From Paenibacillus_D tarimensis_A (GTDB lineage: Bacteria > Bacillota > Bacilli > Paenibacillales > Paenibacillaceae), in assembly GCA_041281825.1 (NCBI GenBank), contig CP166298.1, positions 3,038,001 through 3,102,000 of the forward strand: DNA of 64,000 bases. The letters are read 5' to 3'. Shown in pieces: positions 41,074 through 49,375 of the stretch. The notes under the pieces are model-generated. The model ran no database searches. It was given only the letters and a program-made list of their open reading frames with translations, and had not been told where the DNA came from. The position numbers and the translations under genes were made by a program. Position 1 is the stretch's first letter. Each line of letters opens with the position of its first letter.

Positions 41074-44000
41074 ATGAACAAATCAAAAAAATCTTTTATT
41101 CTACTATTAGTGTCTGCACTGTTTATGAGCCTTGTTTTCACACCCGCCTATCCAGTCCAGGCTGCAGAAAGCAATGCTGTGCAGGTTTGGCTGACAGACA
41201 TATCGAGCGATAAGTGGCTGGAACAACAAAGCGATGTGTTATTCGAAACAAAGCAAACGACTAACCCGCTTACGATCAATGTCGACGCAAGCCGCAAGTA
41301 TCAACAAATGGATGGTTTTGGGGCGTCTTTAACGGACTCTTCCGCTTGGCTGATCTGGAATAAGCTGACTACTGCCAATCGGGATATTTTGATGAATAAT
41401 CTATTTAATCCCACGACAGGTATCGGCATGAGCTTAGTCCGCACTCCGATGGGGGCTACGGATGTAAATTACGGCCCCAGTTACTCCTATAACGACATGC
41501 CTGAGGGACAGACGGATCCGACGCTGGAGAACTTCTCGATCGCGCATGATGAGGCGTATATCATTCCGGAATTGAAGCAGGCGCTCTCGCTTAATCCGTC
41601 GCTCAATATCCTTGCGAATCCGCATAGCCCTCCAGGTTGGATGAAGACCTCCGGCAGTATGATAGGAGGTACTCTATTGGATGAGTACTATGATGAGCTC
41701 GCCAACTATTTTGTAAAGTATATACAAGCTTTCAGTGCTCACGGCGTGCCTATATCCTATGTTACGCCGCAAAATGAACCCATGGGCGCTCCCGAATGGC
41801 CCGGCATGTTCCTGTCCGTTTACCAGAACATCAAATTAACTGAGGAGATGGGCAAGGCGTTTGCAGCTAACAATATAACAGCGGAGATTTTGGGTTGGGA
41901 CCACAACTGGGATGTGCCTTCGTATCCCGAGACGATTTTTAACGATCCTGATGCCTCCCAGTACACCGCTGGAACGGCATGGCACATCTATAGCGGCAGC
42001 CCGGTTCTCCAAACGCTAGTCCACAACGACTATCCAAATAAAAAAGCTTACATCACGGAAGCCACTGGAGGTATTTGGCAAGAAAATAAGACGGTAGGGT
42101 TCCATGATGCACTGAATTGGTGGATTATCGAAGGTACGCGTAACTGGGCGAATGGCGTGATGCTATGGAACATTGCGCTCGACGAAAATATGGGTCCGCT
42201 CAACAGCGACACGGGTGGCATCCCTATGATGCGCGGATTGGTTACCATTAATCAGTCTACCGGAGAGGTAACCTACAATGAGGACTTTTACGCAGTCGGT
42301 CATGCCAGCAAATTTGTACAGCCTGGAGCCTATCGAATTTATTCGAATAGCTTTGGGGATGGAAGCATCGAGAATGTTGCGTTCCAGAACCCGGATGGAT
42401 CGAAGGTACTGATTGTGCATAACTCGGGGAACGACTCGAAGACCTTCAGCGTTGCAGACGGAACGGAATCGTTCGACTACACCTTGAATGCCGGCAATGC
42501 CGTCACGTTTACGTGGGAGGAGCCTCAGCAGAACGGCGCTGCCCCTGCAGCGGTCAGTGTCACGGATGCGACCTATGACTTTAGATTTTCTGATTCGGCT
42601 ATTATTACGTACGATCCGGCATTACTGGACTATCAGAATACCATCCGTACCGGAAATAGCTTGATCACGTATTCCCTTCCGATCGGAGCTTCAATCCAGA
42701 CAGGAGAGATGCTGGACCGCAGCCAGTGGACCGTCACGGCTTCGTCGAATTCGGGTGGGGACGGGACCGGGAATGCGTCCGGGGATGCGGCCGTGAACGC
42801 GATCGACGGCGATATCGACACAAGGTGGACCACCGGGCATGGGATGAAGAACGGCGACTGGTTTCAGATCGATTTGGGAAGCTCTCTGAGCTTCGATCAA
42901 ATCGTCCTTGATCTCAGCACGAGCAGTTCCTTCGACTACGCTACTAATTATCAGGTCTATGTTTCAGATGACGGCGTCAATTGGGGCACCGCGATTGTAA
43001 ATGCTGGTAATGGGCATATAGGAAAGAATACCATCACGCTTCCAACCACCCAGACGGCGCAGTACATTCGCATCGTCAGTACCGGAGCAAGCAGTTTCTG
43101 GTGGTCCATCGGTGAAATCAATGTGTATTCCTCGGTTGAAGCCGGTTCGTTCGCAGCTCCGACAGCGGTATCAAACGGACTTGAGCTGCAGAACTGGACT
43201 AGTCCGGAAGGGGAGCAGGTTACCGTCGTATTCAATGGAACCGGCAGCAGCGAAAGTTTCGCGGTTGGCGCGTACACCTATACACTTCCAAGCAGGACAT
43301 CAGCAATGTTCACAACTGCAAGTTTGTCAGGTTTGCCTACACCGGCCTTCAGCAATTTGACGCCGAATGAAGGCTTGGCAGGTAACAAGCTTACAATCAG
43401 CGGTTCTAATTTTGGCAGCAAACAGGGGTTCGGTACGGTGAATTTCGGATCTATTCCGGCTATTATAGACAGCTGGTCGGATTCGAGCATTACCGCTTAC
43501 GTTCCAAACGGACTTCCATCGGGGACGATCACGGTTTCTGTGAACGGAAGCAGTGGAGTATTTGCGGGCGAATCTTCGTTCAATGTCAGAACTCTTCCTC
43601 CTGCGCTGCCGCGGACGGGTTGGACCGTAACGGCTACGGATGTAAGTCCGTGGGGCGATGTGCCCGAAAACATGTTGGATGGCGATATTAACAGTCGGTA
43701 TAGCTCCGGAACAGGAATGTATAATGGTCTTTCTATTACAGTGGACATGGGGCAAATGCAGACTTTCAACAAGCTTATGTTGGATTCCGGAAGCAGTATC
43801 GGTGACTATGCGCGAAGCGCAGACGTGTACGTATCTACGGATGGAACCGACTGGACCAAGGTTTCTTCTATCGTAGGAGACGGCCAAGCGGTCCAACTGG
43901 CATCCTTCCAAACGCAGACAGCTCGTTACATTAAGGTCGTCAATACCGGCAGTGCCGGTAACTGGTGGTCCGTTGCAGAGTTTAACATATACGACACTCG

Positions 44001-46335
44001 GGCGAATTGGACCGCAACGGCTACGGATATAGTTGATTGGGATGATAAGCCCGAAAAGATGCTGGATGGCGATCGTGACACTCGGTATACCTCCGGAATT
44101 GGGCAATATAATGGTCTTTCGTTTACAGTGGATATGGGGCAAACGGAGACATTTAACAAGATTAAGATCAATTCCGGCAGCGGCAGCAATGACTATGCGC
44201 GAAGCTCGGACGTATTCGTATCTACGGATGGAACGAACTGGACCAAGGTTGCTTCTGTAACAGGAGCCGGCCCGCTCCAAGAGATCACTTTCCAGGCGCA
44301 GACAGCTCGCTACATCAAGGTCGTCTGCACCGGCAATGAGGGTTACTGGTGGTCCGTCGCAGAGTTTGACGCTTATTACGCAAATCCGGACTATCGGGCG
44401 AATTGGACCGCAACGGCTACGGATGTAAGTCCGTGGGGCGATGTGCCCGGAAATATGCTGGATGGCAATCCTGACACCCGGTATAGCTCCGGAACAGGGC
44501 AGTATGATGGTCTTTCGTTTACAGTGGATATGGGGCAAACGGAGACATTCAACAAGCTTGTGATCGATTCCGGCAGCGGCAGCAATGACTATGCGCGAAG
44601 CTCAGACATATTCGTATCTACGGATGGAACCAACTGGACCAAGGTTATTTCTGTAACAGGAACCGGTCCGCTCCAGGAGATCACTTTCCAGGCGCAGACA
44701 GCTCGCTACATCAAGGTCGTCTGCACCGGTAATGAGGGTTACTGGTGGTCCATCGCAGAGTTTGACGTGTATCAGACAGCTGCATTATATGAGGAAGTAT
44801 ATTTCAAGCATGAGGGAGAGAAAATTACCTCTCTGACCGTACAGGATTCGAAGAGTACCATCACTTTGGAGGCATGGGGCAAATCCAAAGTAGACGGACA
44901 GGCTGATGTAAATATTACCTCTGAGGCTGCCTGGTCGGTTGAGAGCGGGCAGGATGTCGCAAGTGTCAACAACGGCATTATCACCATTAATAAAGACGGT
45001 AACGCATCGGTAAAGATTATCTACGACGGAAAAGAAGCCGCTTTGAGCCTAGTTATAAACAAGGCCTCTTCAGGAGGCTCTTACGTACCTCCGGTATCCG
45101 ATACCGGAACTGGGACGGGTAATGGTTATGGCGAAGTGACAGGAACCATTAACAATTCGGATGGAAGCATTACAAACATTTATGGCGAAAGCGGCAGGGC
45201 TGTGACTGAGTATTCGGCAGATATCATTTCTTCGATGATTGCTGATCTCATTAAACAGAACAAAAAGGAATTAATAGTAACCTTGCCGTATACTTCCGCT
45301 TCGATCAATGAATTGGTATTTGCTGCTGATGCCGTTAAGCAAATAGCAGACGGTAAAATTGATTTGAAAGTTCAATTAAAGAATACGTCACTCATCATAC
45401 CGTCATCTGTTCTTAAAGAACTGTCAGCGGATCTGAAAATAGAAATAAAAACACTGGCGGATACTGAAAAGCAGAATGTGCTGACAAACCTTAACGGCTT
45501 GAAGGTAATCGGACCCGTCATTGAATTCACGCTAACATCTGTAAAAGGAAGCGAACAGAATTCTGTAACACAGTTCAAAGAGAAAGTGACTGTTGAAATG
45601 GGCGTTGAAGGTATTAATACTAGCAATATAGATACAAAGAAGCTGGGTGTCTATTATCTGGATGAAACTTCGGGGACATGGATTTATGTCGGAGGCAAAT
45701 ACAATTCCGAAACGGGAATGGTAGAAGCAAAAACCAGACATTTTACGAAGTTTGCCGTAATGGAATACAACAAGAGTTTTTCCGATATTGGATCCGAACA
45801 TTGGGCAAAGGCTTATATCGAAGTGATAGCAGCAAAGCATATCACTACTGGTGTCAGCGAAACCAGTTTTGATCCAGCAGGAAAAGTCACACGTGCCCAG
45901 TTCGCAACATTCCTTGTAAGAGCACTTGGAATAGATCTTCCGGCTTATAAGGGGACATTCACCGATGTACCAGAAGGGCAATGGTATACGGCATATGTGG
46001 AAGCAGCACAGGCCAGCGGCATTATTAATGGCGTAGGCAACGACAGATTTGATCCGCATAAAGAAATAACACGTGAGCAAATGGCAGTAATGGTAATGGG
46101 CGCGTACACTTATGTAACAGGTCAGACAGCTAATACCGTCGGCAAAGATGTCAATACAGGATTTGACGATCTGGATCAGGCGGCTTCATGGTCAAAGGAT
46201 GCCATCAAAGCCAGCTTTAAACTGGGAATTATCAATGGTGTCAAGACGACTTCCTATGCACCGGGATTGTTAGCTCAAAGAGATCAGGCTGCATCGATTA
46301 TTTACAGATTCCTAAAGGCAATAGGGGAATTGTAG
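41074..46335 (+). CDS. Secreted multimodular GH30 glycosidase with discoidin repeats and SLH anchor
   Basis: A 1753-aa exported protein. Signal peptide about 1-35 (ILLLVSALFMSLVF, cleavage near VQA-AES). GH30 catalytic module about 70-500 with FGASLTDSSAW, acid/base glutamate in VTPQNEPMGAP (about 235) and nucleophile in YITEATGGIW (about 328). Then an F5/8 type C (discoidin) domain (about 549-686), an IPT/TIG domain (about 753-840) and three further F5/8 domains in tandem (about 846-975, 976-1105, 1108-1234; nearly identical DNA). An Ig-like unit, a domain of unknown type and three SLH repeats (about 1568-1753) finish it. GH30 enzymes cleave beta-glucosyl, xylosyl or 1,6-glucan links; SLH repeats bind it to the cell wall. 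AGGAGAACACAG precedes ATG 41074. Confidence 0.9.
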   Translation: MNKSKKSFILLLVSALFMSLVFTPAYPVQAAESNAVQVWLTDISSDKWLEQQSDVLFETKQTTNPLTINVDASRKYQQMDGFGASLTDSSAWLIWNKLTTANRDILMNNLFNPTTGIGMSLVRTPMGATDVNYGPSYSYNDMPEGQTDPTLENFSIAHDEAYIIPELKQALSLNPSLNILANPHSPPGWMKTSGSMIGGTLLDEYYDELANYFVKYIQAFSAHGVPISYVTPQNEPMGAPEWPGMFLSVYQNIKLTEEMGKAFAANNITAEILGWDHNWDVPSYPETIFNDPDASQYTAGTAWHIYSGSPVLQTLVHNDYPNKKAYITEATGGIWQENKTVGFHDALNWWIIEGTRNWANGVMLWNIALDENMGPLNSDTGGIPMMRGLVTINQSTGEVTYNEDFYAVGHASKFVQPGAYRIYSNSFGDGSIENVAFQNPDGSKVLIVHNSGNDSKTFSVADGTESFDYTLNAGNAVTFTWEEPQQNGAAPAAVSVTDATYDFRFSDSAIITYDPALLDYQNTIRTGNSLITYSLPIGASIQTGEMLDRSQWTVTASSNSGGDGTGNASGDAAVNAIDGDIDTRWTTGHGMKNGDWFQIDLGSSLSFDQIVLDLSTSSSFDYATNYQVYVSDDGVNWGTAIVNAGNGHIGKNTITLPTTQTAQYIRIVSTGASSFWWSIGEINVYSSVEAGSFAAPTAVSNGLELQNWTSPEGEQVTVVFNGTGSSESFAVGAYTYTLPSRTSAMFTTASLSGLPTPAFSNLTPNEGLAGNKLTISGSNFGSKQGFGTVNFGSIPAIIDSWSDSSITAYVPNGLPSGTITVSVNGSSGVFAGESSFNVRTLPPALPRTGWTVTATDVSPWGDVPENMLDGDINSRYSSGTGMYNGLSITVDMGQMQTFNKLMLDSGSSIGDYARSADVYVSTDGTDWTKVSSIVGDGQAVQLASFQTQTARYIKVVNTGSAGNWWSVAEFNIYDTRANWTATATDIVDWDDKPEKMLDGDRDTRYTSGIGQYNGLSFTVDMGQTETFNKIKINSGSGSNDYARSSDVFVSTDGTNWTKVASVTGAGPLQEITFQAQTARYIKVVCTGNEGYWWSVAEFDAYYANPDYRANWTATATDVSPWGDVPGNMLDGNPDTRYSSGTGQYDGLSFTVDMGQTETFNKLVIDSGSGSNDYARSSDIFVSTDGTNWTKVISVTGTGPLQEITFQAQTARYIKVVCTGNEGYWWSIAEFDVYQTAALYEEVYFKHEGEKITSLTVQDSKSTITLEAWGKSKVDGQADVNITSEAAWSVESGQDVASVNNGIITINKDGNASVKIIYDGKEAALSLVINKASSGGSYVPPVSDTGTGTGNGYGEVTGTINNSDGSITNIYGESGRAVTEYSADIISSMIADLIKQNKKELIVTLPYTSASINELVFAADAVKQIADGKIDLKVQLKNTSLIIPSSVLKELSADLKIEIKTLADTEKQNVLTNLNGLKVIGPVIEFTLTSVKGSEQNSVTQFKEKVTVEMGVEGINTSNIDTKKLGVYYLDETSGTWIYVGGKYNSETGMVEAKTRHFTKFAVMEYNKSFSDIGSEHWAKAYIEVIAAKHITTGVSETSFDPAGKVTRAQFATFLVRALGIDLPAYKGTFTDVPEGQWYTAYVEAAQASGIINGVGNDRFDPHKEITREQMAVMVMGAYTYVTGQTANTVGKDVNTGFDDLDQAASWSKDAIKASFKLGIINGVKTTSYAPGLLAQRDQAASIIYRFLKAIGEL

Positions 46336-46380
46336 AAGAATAATGTCACACACTGTCATGAATCAGCGCCTGCGCTGTCG

Positions 46381-46436
46381 AGGGCGAATTGGACCGCAAC
46401 AGCTCGGATGTAAGTCCGTATGACGATGTGCCGGAA
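46381..46436 (+). repeat. Displaced fragment of the discoidin repeat
   Basis: GGGCGAATTGGACCGCAACA followed by GATGTAAGTCCGT and GACGATGTGCC matches the start of the third tandem F5/8 unit (44396 onward) with few changes, but it lies after the SLH stop codon in an untranslated spacer. It indicates past recombination between repeat units. Confidence 0.8.
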
Positions 46437-46451
46437 TCATGCCAGTGTAAC

Positions 46452-46485
46452 AAAACCATCGTCCAACCTGGGCGATGGTTTTTTG
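46452..46485 (+). terminator. Rho-independent terminator
   Basis: AAAACCATCGTCC, loop AACCTG, GGCGATGGTTTT and more T. It is a strong end signal for the GH30 gene. Confidence 0.85.
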
Positions 46486-46524
46486 AAGGGATCAAATTTA
46501 GGTTACCTATATTTTTAATAAAAG

Positions 46525-46962
46525 GTGAAGTGCAATGGAAGCGTTCCTTTGCAGCTGGGCGCCAATACGGTGACCGTCGACGTCGTCGACAAGTTTTTCG
46601 GCAACCCTGTCAACACCTATCAGATTACATTAACCCGAAGTACCGTGACATCGGATATCGTCGACGGCTCCATCGGGCCGGATGACTTGTCCGATGAAGC
46701 GAAAAGCGGGATAGGGCCCGTCATCACCGTCGTGGCCGGCCAACCGTTCCATACCGTTGTGGCAGGACACGACAAGCTTATCGACGGCGCAAGCGCGAGT
46801 GGAGTCAAAGTCCTAAATCCGAACACTAAGGACGGATTCATTCAACTGGAAGGAATGCTCACTGCTCCCGGCATACAGGTGATCACGCTGGATGGACGAG
46901 CGTTCGTGTTTCAGGTCATCGACGAGCCCGGCCAATCGACGGTAACGGCTTCATTCGAGTAA
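46525..46962 (+). CDS. Fragment of a surface/fibre-type protein (cadherin-like domain start missing)
   Basis: A 145-aa frame. The first 30 residues (VPLQLGANTVTVDVVDKFFG, then NTYQITLTR) are the second half of a cadherin-like beta-sandwich as found in cell-surface proteins; its first strands are missing and no ribosome site precedes GTG 46525. A DIVDGSIGPDDLSDEAKSG stalk-like segment and a C-terminal domain of about 85 residues (ITVVAGQPFHTVVAGHDKLI and beyond) of unknown type follow. It is probably the tail of a larger gene lost upstream. The last domain might still be expressed from an internal start. Confidence 0.5.
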   Translation: MKCNGSVPLQLGANTVTVDVVDKFFGNPVNTYQITLTRSTVTSDIVDGSIGPDDLSDEAKSGIGPVITVVAGQPFHTVVAGHDKLIDGASASGVKVLNPNTKDGFIQLEGMLTAPGIQVITLDGRAFVFQVIDEPGQSTVTASFE

Positions 46963-46991
46963 GCAATACATTATAAAAGGAGAGAGAAGAC

Positions 46992-47138
46992 GTGGAGAAG
47001 AAAAATGGGATAAAACCCGAGCTGGAAATTCTTGAGATCAAAGACACGGCATCGAATCCGAACGGCGGGTACTGGGAGTTTGTGCAGGACGGCGAATTCT
47101 GGAAGAGAAGCTTCAATCCAGGCAGCTTGGAAAGCTAA
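46992..47138 (+). CDS. Small 48-aa protein of unknown function
   Basis: AAAGGAGAGAGAAGAC precedes GTG 46992, with good spacing, for a 48-codon frame ending at TAA 47136. It reads EKKNGIKPELEILEIKDTAS, then a glycine/aromatic-rich tail NPNGGYWEFVQDGEFWKRSF. Charged first half and aromatic second half recall peptide precursors, but no modification enzyme is nearby. It follows the surface-protein fragment by 29 bp and may be an accessory of it. No family recognised. Confidence 0.45.
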   Translation: MEKKNGIKPELEILEIKDTASNPNGGYWEFVQDGEFWKRSFNPGSLES

Positions 47139-47412
47139 CCGAACGGAAAATCGCCCCATACCGGCCTCTTTGGACGACAACCTTATTTTTTATTAGAAGC
47201 CGCGCGGTTGCGGCTTTTTTCTTTTTTATCAATATATGTTCCAGTAAAAGCTTTCTTTGCCTCACAAGGGCTTATTTATGTCTTCGACCAGCCCACAGTC
47301 GGTTTTGCATGAGAGATATTTGACTAAGATCAGGCTTACATATACCCCATAAATACCACTTTTGGGTAATAGAAAGGTTATTTGCGATTGTATATGATTA
47401 AAGAGCAAGAAA
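47139..47412. other. Spacer with partial repeat C
   Basis: It holds the terminator-like partial repeat C (47191-47240). The remainder shows no supported gene. Confidence 0.4.
47191..47240 (+). repeat. Repeat C fragment 5 (terminator part)
   Basis: TTAGAAGCCGC-GCGGTT-GCGGCTTTTTTC and then ATCAATATATGTTC match the hairpin and the left palindrome arm of repeat C; the rest is missing. The hairpin with its T tract could work as a terminator. Confidence 0.7.
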
Positions 47413-47877
47413 ATGCTAATCCTCCGACGGCCAAGATCATCAAATCTATGCAGACGTGATGATGATGGCCGAAACACTAACCCACCTAAGCCATCCGATT
47501 TTCCGGATGGTTGGAACATGATCTGGAATCTGAACGTGGAAGGCAAGATCATGGAATGTATTGATGGCGCGGTAATTGCTTATCACGGTTATGCTCCCGA
47601 GGTATATACGTTTGCCGCTCCCATGACCGGCGATCCCGTTTTTGCCACCGCCTTTGATTCCCTTGTTCCAAACAATTTCCGCATTTATAACGAACCCGAT
47701 ATTATACCGAGGCTTCCGGGCGGCTTTTTTGGTTACGTTCAGGTTGACGGCGGCATCCCGATTCAATCCCACCATATGCCAATCCGATCCTCACTTCTCT
47801 GTTGTCATGAATTGACGACCTATTTATACACATTAGGCGACACAAGTGTAAATCTTGGGAGCTGTGCGTTGCGTTGA
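47413..47877 (+). pseudogene. Class 3 lipase-like fragment
   Basis: The middle of this frame, APEVYTFAAPMTGDPVFATA and FRIYNEPDIIPRLPGGFFGY, corresponds to the strand after the nucleophile elbow and the catalytic-Asp loop of class 3 (fungal-type) lipases. The GHSxG elbow and the catalytic histidine region are absent, and the first 30 residues (RRPRSSNLCRRDDDGRNTNP) look like a shifted frame; the alternative frame there reads IYADVMMMAETLTHLSHPIF. It is likely a rearranged, inactive lipase gene. Confidence 0.55.
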
Positions 47878-47923
47878 TGTGAACTTTACCAAATATACGA
47901 ATTTTTGCGTGGGAGGCTAGAGC

Positions 47924-49306
47924 ATGCCGGGTTCCCTCAAAATTTTATCATGGAACATACAGAAATTCGGAGAAAGCAAGATGGAGGACCACAATTTTAT
48001 CAAATATGTGGCCCAGGTCATCCAGATCAAAGACGCGGATGTTGTCGGGATTATGGAATTGGTCGGCTGGCTCGGCAACGAAATCCGGGATAAGCTTGTC
48101 AAGGAGCTCAACAATCTGGAGAAATTGAAGAATAGCGGGGTTATCTGGTGGGGCGAAGCGAGCGAAATGACGCCGTCCCGACCCAACGAGCAATATTTGT
48201 TCCTATGGAAAACCAATTTGCTTATCGATCCGCAATGGCAGCTATGGAACGTAGTAGGCGAAATGATGTTCGATGACTTTTTCAACAAGTATAACTATTC
48301 GCCGGACGACCAGAAAAAATTTTGGAAAAGCCTTCAAAAGCATGGGTATCTGGATGCAGAGTATATGATCCCATGGTCGAAGTGGGTTGTGCTGTCTCCC
48401 GATCAATTTGATTTGATGAGGAAGGAGCCTTCCTTCGACTTGAATAATGCCCAGAAAAAGGAAGTTGTCGATCTCCTCTATAAAATAGAACCGCAGGCGT
48501 TTCCGCTGCGCGGGTCCAGACCGCCCTTCTTGCTCCGTGCCAGAACGAGTGATTCGAACACGGATGTTTCTTTCTTGCTTTATCATGCGCCCGGTCCGGG
48601 AAACCCTTTGCCGCGTATAGCCAGCAACCAGTTGAACCCTGCCATGGAGCATGCGCAGGTAGGCGTCATCATGGGAGATTTCAACGTGAAAAAGGATGAG
48701 GCCAGCAATCTGATGGTTCTCCAATACTTTAACAGGGACTCAGGAAAGATTGAAGCTGTGAAGACAACGGATAAACAATTTATTTATGTCCACCCCTTCC
48801 AAAGAATAACAGGACCGGAAATCGACCCCAAAGTGAAGGACGGCAGGGGCACTATTTTAACGAGTGTACTCCATTTTACTAAAACGCTGTGGGAAAGTAA
48901 GACAAGCATTACCTCTACGCTGGTCAATCCGCCGAATACGATTGCGAGCGACGCCAAGATCTCAGGATTGCTTTCAAGCGAATACGATAAGTTTTTTGTG
49001 AAAGTGCCTCAACCGGATCCCAGCAAAGCCTCTGTAGTGCCGCTGATCGACCATATGATACCGAAAAAAAATTCTACTACTTCGACAGAGTATTATCCGG
49101 AGTTGGGTAACTTGGCGACCGAAATATACAATAAATGGTGGAAGAGGCAAAACGAAAAAAAAAAGAAATCGGAAGCCGTAGAGGACATGTTGAAGAAAGC
49201 ACCGCAGCTTAACAGACCTCCGGAGTGGATGTTTGAAGCGCACTATGTTTATCATCACGCCATAAGCGATCATTTGCCGATCTGTATGGAAATTCAATAT
49301 GTATAA
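47924..49306 (+). CDS. Endonuclease/exonuclease/phosphatase-family protein
   Basis: A 460-aa protein of the EEP (DNase I/sphingomyelinase/APE1-like) superfamily. Conserved motifs occur in order: KILSWNIQKFG (metal-site Asn, about residue 10), DVVGIMELVGW (catalytic Glu, about 44), GVIMGDFNVKKDE (Asp/Asn pair, about 250) and AISDHLPICME (Asp-His, about 446). Length exceeds the 250-300 aa typical of APE1 because of a large insert (about 95-190). There is no signal peptide. It could be a nuclease or a phosphodiesterase. GTGGGAGGCTAGAGC precedes the ATG. It heads the operon of giant proteins, with a 69-bp gap to the next gene. Confidence 0.8.
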   Translation: MPGSLKILSWNIQKFGESKMEDHNFIKYVAQVIQIKDADVVGIMELVGWLGNEIRDKLVKELNNLEKLKNSGVIWWGEASEMTPSRPNEQYLFLWKTNLLIDPQWQLWNVVGEMMFDDFFNKYNYSPDDQKKFWKSLQKHGYLDAEYMIPWSKWVVLSPDQFDLMRKEPSFDLNNAQKKEVVDLLYKIEPQAFPLRGSRPPFLLRARTSDSNTDVSFLLYHAPGPGNPLPRIASNQLNPAMEHAQVGVIMGDFNVKKDEASNLMVLQYFNRDSGKIEAVKTTDKQFIYVHPFQRITGPEIDPKVKDGRGTILTSVLHFTKTLWESKTSITSTLVNPPNTIASDAKISGLLSSEYDKFFVKVPQPDPSKASVVPLIDHMIPKKNSTTSTEYYPELGNLATEIYNKWWKRQNEKKKKSEAVEDMLKKAPQLNRPPEWMFEAHYVYHHAISDHLPICMEIQYV

Positions 49307-49375
49307 GCCGCGAACGATGCGATACCGGGCAAGTCGGAGTACGGGTTGTTGTTGCGGGAAGGGAGGGGGTTACGG

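Larger units (their letters stand above)
46336..46524. other. Spacer with module remnant and terminator
   Basis: Contains an orphan fragment of the discoidin repeat (46381-46436) and a terminator (46452-46485). No gene. Confidence 0.5.

Noticed and set aside
43327..44538. 403-codon open frame on the minus strand within the GH30-SLH gene
   Set aside because: It is antisense to the tandem discoidin repeats and mirrors their periodicity; no ribosome site; the + strand protein is clearly coding.
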